Shown here piece by piece: positions 57,526-64,000 of a stretch of DNA of 64,000 nt. A program made the translations under genes and the position numbers. The notes under the pieces were generated by a model. It worked only from the letters and a program-made list of their open reading frames with translations, was not told the origin of the DNA and made no database searches. The DNA lies in the NCBI GenBank assembly GCA_008330645.1, contig VLTN01000058.1, positions 156,817 through 220,816 of the forward strand, given 5' to 3'. This DNA is from Cafeteria roenbergensis. Its lineage: Eukaryota > Sar > Bigyra > Bicosoecida > Cafeteriaceae. The first letter of the stretch is position 1, and each line of letters opens with the position of its first letter.

Positions 57526-58686
57526 TCAGCCTCTAAGGTTGTGCAGGCGCGCCTCGAGCTCCGAGACTGTGCTGGAGCCGGCGCCGCCGGCACCAGCCGA
57601 GGGAGGGGCTGCCATCCCCCCGTCCCCGCCTCCCGACGGTGGCGGAGCGCCCCCGCCCGACGGCGGGCGCGGTGGATCTCCACCACCTCCCATTGCAACC
57701 GGCGCAGCGGGTGCCGCCGACACGGCCGTCGCCGTGGGGACGGCGGGCGTGGCCCCTGTGAGCCCGAGGCTGAGCTCCGCCATCACCTGCGACACCAGCG
57801 CCTCGGCCTCCTCCTCGTCCTCGTCCGATTCCAGCGCGTCGTCGATCGCCTCGCTCATGACCTCGGACGTGTCCTCCATCACCTGGCTCTGGACGGCAAA
57901 CTCCCGCGCAATCTTCGCCATCTGGGGCGCCTTGAGCGACTTGCCCATCTTCACCATGCTCTTGGTGGCGTTCTTCATGGCGTCCGCCATAGCTTGCGTG
58001 CTCGACATCGCCTGCGGGAGCGCCCGTGGAGCGGATGGGGGGCGTGGCGGGCAGGCAGTTTGCATTCGCGCGCGCGCGCCTGTGCGACACGCGCTTGGGA
58101 CCGCCGTCCTCGCCCCCACAGGTCCGCCGAACGAGAATTCCGCCACTCAACTCCATAGCCGTGCTTGCCCGAGCCCGCAGCGCCACTCACAGTCATTTGC
58201 ATGGACACTGTCTTGAGCTGGACCGACATGTTCAGGAACTTTTGCCCAAACTTCTTCGTTCGAGCGTACGACTTGGCGTGCATCTTCACCACCGTCTGCG
58301 GGGCGCGCCGAACAACAGTAGTGCTTGGGCGGCGGGTGGCGGCGGGCCGGCATGCGGCGGGCGCTCCCGGTAGCAGCTCGCGGACGTTTCGTGGAACACC
58401 GGAGTGGTCCGCTCGGCGGCTGGCGAGGCAGCGGCAGGCCCAGCGCCCCGCCTCGCACCCCCGCGCCCCCTTCCCCACGCGCGGGCATGTGCGCGGTTCC
58501 CAGCCGCAGCTTGTCCCGCACCATTTGCCCCTCCTTGGCGGCCTTGCGGATGTCCGTGGCGATCTTGGCCTGGTTCCGCTCCAGGTCGCGCTGCTCGCGC
58601 TCGAGCGAGCGGATGGCCCGCTTGAGCTCCTTCTGGTAGACCTTGAGCTGCTCCTTGGGGGTGAGCTTCGGCGGCGCGTTGCCCAT
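57526..58686 (-). CDS. CHMP2: ESCRT-III subunit CHMP2/Vps2 (251 aa)
   Basis: Polymerises on endosomal, cytokinetic and nuclear membranes to cut necks, and recruits Vps4. Exons 58686-58522, 58295-58191 and 58011-57526, both junctions phase 0; intron 1 donor is GTGCGG. The spliced N-terminal helices read KLTPKEQLKVYQKELKRAIR and AKEGQM|TVVKMHAKSYART, matching Vps2 QxxL and helix-2 blocks. Helix 3/4 follows (QAMADAMKNATKSMVKMGK). The acidic C-terminal half contains DDALESDEDEEEAEALVSQV, a Gly/Pro/Ala linker longer than usual, and a terminal MIM1 motif ELEARLHNLRG that binds the Vps4 MIT domain. The linker accounts for the extra length over human CHMP2A (222 aa). Divergent from the SLC12 gene. 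Confidence 0.96.
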
Positions 58687-58839
58687 GGTGGCCGCGGTTC
58701 GTGGCCGCTCGCCAGAGTGCCGCCAGCCGCGCCGCAATTCTGGAGCCGGCCGGTCGGCAGAGCAAATGGGGCGGGAGAGTTGAGGTCCGGCATCGCGCAA
58801 CACAGCCGAGGTCTTTGGCTCGTCGGACTGAAGGCCTCG
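58687..58839. promoter_or_regulatory. Shared bidirectional promoter, CHMP2 (-) / SLC12 (+)
   Basis: There are 153 bp between start codons, the shortest such spacer here. GAGTGC at 58715-58720 (GCACTC on the minus strand) lies 28 nt upstream of the CHMP2 ATG. No TATA box is seen. Confidence 0.65.
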
Positions 58840-61800
58840 ATGTCCGCCCAGGTCAGCGTCCCGCTGCTCACGGGCGGCGATGGTGAGCAGCTCTGGCCAG
58901 CGAGCCCCCGCTGCCCGTGCCTGGGTGCGCCTGCGCCAGGCGGCTGCGGCGCCTGGTTGCTGCCCCTTCCTGTTGCGCCCCGCAATCTCCCGCGCTCACG
59001 CTGCCCTTGTGGCCGGGTTGCGCCGCAGGTGCCGGCAAAGGCGGCGACGACGCCAGCGGCAAGACCAAGAACCAGCTGGGCACCATGTGAGCGCCACGCG
59101 CGACTGGGCCGCAGGCACACTGGTTGCTCGCACCAGCACCGCACCTCCCGCGGCCTCGAGTGCAACATGCTGTTGCGTGCGGCGCCGCGTCTCGGCTCAG
59201 CGGGCGACCTCCCGCCAACGGGCCTCTCCTGCCCGCCCCCCGCTCCCGGCCGCGCCCCCCTTGCAGCATCGGCGTGACTGTGCCGTGCCTGTGCTCTCTG
59301 TGGGGTGCCATCCTCTTCGCGCGACTGCCCTGGAGCGTGGGGCAGGCCGGCGTCATTGGCGCGCTGCTCACCTTTTCGCTCTCCGGGCTGACCGTCTTCC
59401 TGACCGTGCTCTCCATCGCGGCCGTGAGCACCTCGGGGAACATGCGAGCGGGCGGCGCGTATTTCCTCATTTCGCGCACGCTGGGCGTGGAGGCAGGCGG
59501 CTCCATTGGCCTGGTTTTCTTCGCGGCAAACAGCGTGGGCATCACCTTCTACCTCGTAGCCCTTGCGGAGGAGGTCGACTCGCTTGTGGGAGGCACCGGT
59601 GACCCGTGGATGATCAAGGCTTACGCGTCCGGCTCGCTGCTGCTGCTCTTGCTGGTGTCGATGGTCGGCGCATCGCTCTTCACGAAGCTCAACCTTGTTG
59701 TGCTGGCCGCCATGGTCATCTCCATCATCGCTGCCATCGTGTCCTTCCTCATGGGCACCGCTGAGTCGCCCGGCTACACCGGTCCCTCTCTGGACACTCT
59801 CAGCAACAACCTGCTCTTCGACTACGGCACGGACGACCAAGGCAAGCCGATGGACTTCTTCGCGGTCCTCATCATCGTCTTCCCGGCGATGACCGGGATC
59901 ATGGCCGGCGCCAACATGTCCGGCGACCTCAAGAGCCCCGGGGAGTCCATCGGCAAGGGCACCCTCTGGGCCGTGTTCATCGCCATCACCGTGTACTTTT
60001 GCCTCATCGTCGTCATCGGGGCGTCGGTGGAGCGCGACACCCTCCAGAACAACCTCAACATCATGCAGGACGTGTGCTTCTGGTCCCCGCTCATCGCCAT
60101 CGGGCTCATTGCGTCCACAGTCTCCTCCGCCCTCGGCAACCTCGTGGGCTCCGGCCGCATCCTGCAGGCTCTGGCCCGGGACGAGCTCTTCCCCTTCCTC
60201 TTCCCATTCAAGTGGGGCACCCAGAAGGGCGACGAGCCCATCCCCGCCACGCTCTTCGCCTGGGCCATCGCCCAGGCCTGCATCTTCATCGGCTCCCTTG
60301 ACGCCGTGGCGGCCATCATTTCAGGGTTCTTCCTCCTCGTCTACTGGGCCGTCAACGCCTCCTGCCTCCTCATGCGCCTCGCCAGCGCCCCCAACTTCCG
60401 CCCCAAGTTCCGATTCTTCTCGTGGCACACCGCGCTCGCCGGGGCCATCGCCTGCCTCGTCCTGCTCTTCCTCTCCTCGGCCGTCTACGCCTCCGTCGCC
60501 GTCGTCGTCGTCTTCGGCCTCTTCATCTACGTCGGGTACACCGCCGACAACACCGACTGGGGCGACGTCACCCAGGCCCTCCTCTTCCACCAGGTCCGCA
60601 AGTACCTCCTCCGCCTCGACGAGCGCCGCCTGCACCCCAAGAACTGGCGCCCCTCCCTCCTGCTCTGCGTGCAAGACCCTTCCACCCGCGAGTCGCTCCA
60701 CCTCATCGACTTCGCCAACAACCTCAAGAAGGGCGGGCTCTACGTCATCGGCCACGTCGTCCTCGGCGACCTCGGGGACGTCGGCGCCCGCCTGCGGCCC
60801 CTCCGCCACGCGTGGCTCGACTTCATCGAGACCGCCCGAATCAAGGCCTTCGCCGAGCTCACCGTGGCCCCCACCGCCCGCGTCGGGTACCAGAGCCTCG
60901 TCATGTGCTCCGGGCTCGGCGGCCTCAAGCCCAACACCGTGTGCCTCCCGCTGCCGCAGGACATCACCGGCGAGCTGTGCGCTGGCCACCGCCGCAGGCG
61001 CATCGCAGGGGCCGACGGCAAGGTTCGCCCCTCCCCCGACACCACGCCCGTCCGCGGTCTGGGTGGCTCCTCCGCCTTCAGCGGACCCGGGGGGTACGGC
61101 GTGCTGGGCGGCGCCTCCTCCGTCGGCGGCGGCAGCGCCGACGCTGCCCCCAGCGGTCTCATCAACAGCTGGACCCACGGCCTCACCAAGAAGGCTGCAG
61201 CCCGCGCCGCCGCGATGGAGGCGCGCGTCGCCGCTGCCGCGGAGCGCGTCGCCGAGATGTCGCGCGGCGCCGCCGTCGACATGAAGGACAAGGACGACGC
61301 CGGGGGCGCCGCTCTCCTGGTGAGCGACGCGGACGCGCGCCGCGGGGGCGCCGTCCTCCGCTACCGGGGCGCAGTGGCGGCTGCGGCGGTTGCGGCGGCC
61401 ACCGACGCTGCCGTCTCGTCGCCGCGTGCTGCCGCCGCTCCAGCCGCCACCGCTGCCGCCCCTGCGGCCGACGCCGCTGCCCGTGGCGGCCGCAGCCCCG
61501 TACCCAGTGATTCGTCAGGCAAGCCGAGCCCCGCACCGGGCGCGGCACGGCCCGCCCGCGGCGCCACGGGCACGTCGGGCGCGGCCAGCAGCATGGCCGG
61601 GCTGCCGGTGGTGGCCGGCGGGGGCGCGTCCACCTCCGGGCTGGAGCTGGGCCAGCTCGAGGCAGCGGCCCACACCGGCCGGCGCACCCCCACGGCGCCG
61701 GCCCACTCTGCCAAGCCCTCCGACCCCGCGCTGTCCGCCCGCAAGGCCAGCGGGGCGGCCGCATCCGCGGCCGCGCTGTCCGAGTCGGCGGACGCGGACG

Positions 61801-62897
61801 GCGATGCGGACGGCGACGACCCCGCGGCTGCCGCCGGCTCCCCCCGCCCGCATACCGGGGAGCCAGCCCGCAATGGCCGTCGTCCGTCTGGCGAGCGTGG
61901 CGAGGGCGAGGAGGACGGCGAGGAGGACGGCGATGGCGACAGCGACGAGGACGGCGCGGCAGCCCCCACGGCTGCCAACAGAGGCCTCGCCGCGGCCTTC
62001 GCTGCGGAGCGGCAGCGCTGGCGGGAGGCCACCGTGGCCACCGCCGACGAGGAGGCTCACGGGTCCGCCTCGGAGGCGCAGGAGCCGTCCGGGGCCGACG
62101 CCTCGGCCGCCCCCGCCGCGGGCTCCGCCACCCCGATGCGCGATGCCCAGGAGTACATGGACGTGGTTCGAGACTGCCTCTTCCTGGGGCGCAACGTGCT
62201 CCTCACGCGCTGGTTCGGGGAGCTGGACAAGGAGCTCATCGTCTCCTTCGCGGCCAACGCGCGGAAGGACCGTATCCGCTCCGAGGCCAAGCGCCTCCGC
62301 ATCGACGTCTGGACGTCCAGCCGGCAGAGCGTTGACCCGCAGGGGGCCCTCCTCCTCTCCATGCAGCTGGCCGCCGTCCTCCACCGCACGGACGTGTGGG
62401 CCGCCCACACGGCGCTCCGCGTCGTCTCCATCGTGGAGTCCGCCGAGGAGGAGGCCGCCGAGTACGCGCGCCTCAGCAAGTTCGTGACCGACTACCGCTA
62501 CGACGCGGACATCCGCGTTGTGCCGATGCTGGGCCGCCGCGCCCGCCCCATCGTGTCGGAGCTGCACTCGCGCAACCTCGCCCTCCCCGAGGCATCCCGA
62601 GTCGACATCATGGCGGACGCCTCATGCATCAACGAGGTGATTCGCCACCACTGCGAGCAGACCTGCGTCCTGTTCACGCCGCTCCCGGAGCCAGTGCCCC
62701 CCGCGCGCGGCGCCCTCCACCTCCCCGTCCAGCAGTCCACCACGAGCCTGAGCGCCAGCGCCTCGAGCGGCGCGGCCGGCCGCCCCATGACCGACGCCGC
62801 GTACCTGCAGTACATCGACCTCATGACCCGGGGCCTGCCCCCCACCGCCATCGTGGGATCCTCGGGCATGGCCCGATTCGTAACCACCGACCTCTGA
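58840..62897 (+). CDS. SLC12 cation-chloride cotransporter family protein, SLC12A9-like (1243 aa)
   Basis: Exons 58840-58882, 59029-59086 and 59267-62897, junction phases 1 and 2. The junctions give LGTI|IGVTVPCLCSLWGAIL at the first helix. About twelve membrane helices occupy residues 33-560, with AGGAYFLISRTLGVEAGGSI, the SLC12 signature FPAMTGIMAGANMSGDLKSP, and SSALGNLVGSGRILQALARD. The cytoplasmic domain starts NWRPSLLLCVQDP and KKGGLYVIGHVVLGDLGD, closest to the SLC12A9 branch whose substrate is unsettled. A disordered Ala/Ser/Asp insert of nearly 400 residues (about 611-990) splits that domain before it resumes at QEYMDVVRDCLFLGRN and ends GLPPTAIVGSSG. Electroneutral ion transport is known for the family; the ions moved here are not evident. 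Confidence 0.93.
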
Positions 62898-63539
62898 TGA
62901 CTTGCCTTGATGCTGCCGGCACCGCCCCCGTCGGTTCCGGCTCCCCCTCGCTCCTCCCCGCTGGCTGCTCGCAAAACGGCCGTCGCTTACGCGGGACTGT
63001 GTTGGCGCCGAGCGCGACGGACAGCAACATTGCCCCGGGGCGGGGAGGGCGTGCGGTCGTGGCGCACTGGGTGTCACGCGGCGAGCGCGAGGCCTGTCCG
63101 CAGCTGGCCTCCAGCCAAGCGCGGACAGGGTCGCGGCCCCGCTGGCGCAGCGATTGCGCGGCGTTGGAGCCGCATGCTGTGAGATTTCCCCACTGCCAGC
63201 CTTTTCCCCACCCGCCCCTAGCAAACGCACGACTCTGTGTCCACGCAGCCGCGCGCGCCAGCGAGCCCACTCGCCACACGCCCGTGCCTGAAGTGCCCGG
63301 CGCCGGCGCCGCCGAGCGCGGCAAGCTCGGAAACCGCGTCCTGCGGCTCTGCAAGCGGAACGCGCCAGGCCATGGCCCTCGCCTCCCCCTCTCCCCATCG
63401 CGCGGCTCACACCTGCCCTCGACCCGCGGGGCGGGAGGTGCTAGCAAGAATTCCACCCAGGCCCTGTTTGGCACCGTTTCGACTCGCATAGGGGGCCGCT
63501 GGCCAGGCGCGACGCGGGTTGCGTTGGCGTTCAGTTGCC
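62898..63539. other. Intergenic region between SLC12 and TMEM218-like genes
   Basis: About 640 bp with no supported gene; it should contain the SLC12 3' UTR and the promoter of the next plus-strand gene. Confidence 0.5.
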
Positions 63540-64000
63540 ATGGCAGACTCCTCGACCCTGGTGCAGGCGCCCGACGGGCCGCGCATCATGTTCGTGGGCG
63601 TGGGCACCTTTGTTATGATCATCGTGGTCATCGTGGCGGCCATCATCATCGTGTCGGGCCGAGGGCTTCCGCAGCCAATGTGAGAACGGTGCAACGGCGA
63701 AGCATTCCGGCTGCGTCCGCCTGCGCGCTCGTGGCTTCGATGCGGGGTCGCAGCACCACCAGCATCGCTCCCTGCCTCCAAACGTGCATGGCCTCGTGCG
63801 CAGTGTGGCTTACGCGGGAGCTGCTGCGCTTGTGGCAGTTTCGTTTTTGTTTTTGCTCTTTGCCCCGCGGGAGCCGGCGTTCACAACGCCAGACGAGCAG
63901 CAGCGGCTGACCTCGGACTACTTTGCTGGCATCATTCTCATCACCATCCTGGCCTTGCTGTCCGTGCTCGGGTCCCTGGCGGGCGTGGTGGTGTACGGCT
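63540..64000 (+). CDS. TMEM218-like ciliary transition-zone membrane protein, partial (cut by window end)
   Basis: Exon 1 63540-63679 (MADSSTLVQAPDGPRIMFVG ...) ends in GTGAGA, phase 2; exon 2 starts at 63804 after CGCAG and runs off the window after 112 codons plus one base. Unspliced, exon 1 would stop one codon later, giving a 47-residue peptide. Spliced, three hydrophobic helices appear: FVMIIVVIVAAIIIV, ALVAVSFLFLLFAP and GIILITILALLSVLGSL. The order of a GVG-start helix, an LLLFxPR helix end, an acidic loop (TTPDEQQRLTSDYFAG) and a third helix parallels TMEM218 (115 aa), a transition-zone protein of cilia. The match rests on short motifs, so identity is probable rather than certain. Confidence 0.65.

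Overview
This window is nuclear DNA of a very GC-rich, gene-dense, flagellated protist. The evidence is spliceosomal introns (30 placed here, 104 to 385 nt, mostly GTGAG...CGCAG), a secretory and endosomal toolkit (TRAPP subunit, Qc-SNARE, Rab, CHMP2, an ER-retained thioredoxin protein), eIF1, kinesin-13 and a TMEM218-like ciliary membrane protein. No operons, IS elements, CRISPR arrays or viral genes were seen. A heterotrophic stramenopile flagellate of the bicosoecid (Cafeteria) type would fit the composition and gene content, but that assignment is inference; no rRNA or organelle marker is present to settle it.

Layout. 64-4965 (-): large unrecognised low-complexity protein. 5871-16767 (-): giant PHD/bromodomain chromatin protein. 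19301-20243 (+): Rab-like GTPase. 20637-23338 (-): mitochondrial methylmalonyl-CoA mutase. 23631-26190 (-): NEDD1-like WD40 protein. 26402-27334 (+): small PDI-like ER thioredoxin protein. 27603-32285 (-): multi-pass, LMBR1-like membrane protein. 32580-33465 (-): TRAPPC5. 33651-34795 (+): Qc-SNARE. 35279-36980 (-): LisH/RRM/RGG nucleolar-type protein. 37165-39474 (+): GFAT. 39928-40637 (-): eIF1. 40967-44484 (-): kinesin-13. 44649-45519 (+): coiled-coil protein. 46617-56078 (+): giant disordered protein. 57006-57405 (+): small membrane protein. 57526-58686 (-): CHMP2. 58840-62897 (+): SLC12 transporter. 63540 to beyond 64000 (+): TMEM218-like protein, cut by the window edge.

Organisation. Five gene pairs are head to head with only 153 to 211 bp between start codons, so they probably share bidirectional promoters. 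Other pairs converge tail to tail. Introns sit toward the 5' end of most genes, and the largest genes have one intron or none. The hexamer GCACTC recurs 12 to 38 nt upstream of six start codons and may be a core promoter element.

Biology. TRAPPC5, the Qc-SNARE, Rab and CHMP2 serve vesicle traffic and membrane scission. Kinesin-13, the NEDD1-like protein and TMEM218 point to microtubules, basal bodies and cilia. The mutase handles mitochondrial propionate and branched-chain carbon with vitamin B12. GFAT makes hexosamine precursors, and the PHD/bromodomain protein reads chromatin. Exon junctions were placed by eye from splice consensus, reading-frame continuity and known family sequences; all phases close exactly, but none is confirmed by transcripts.
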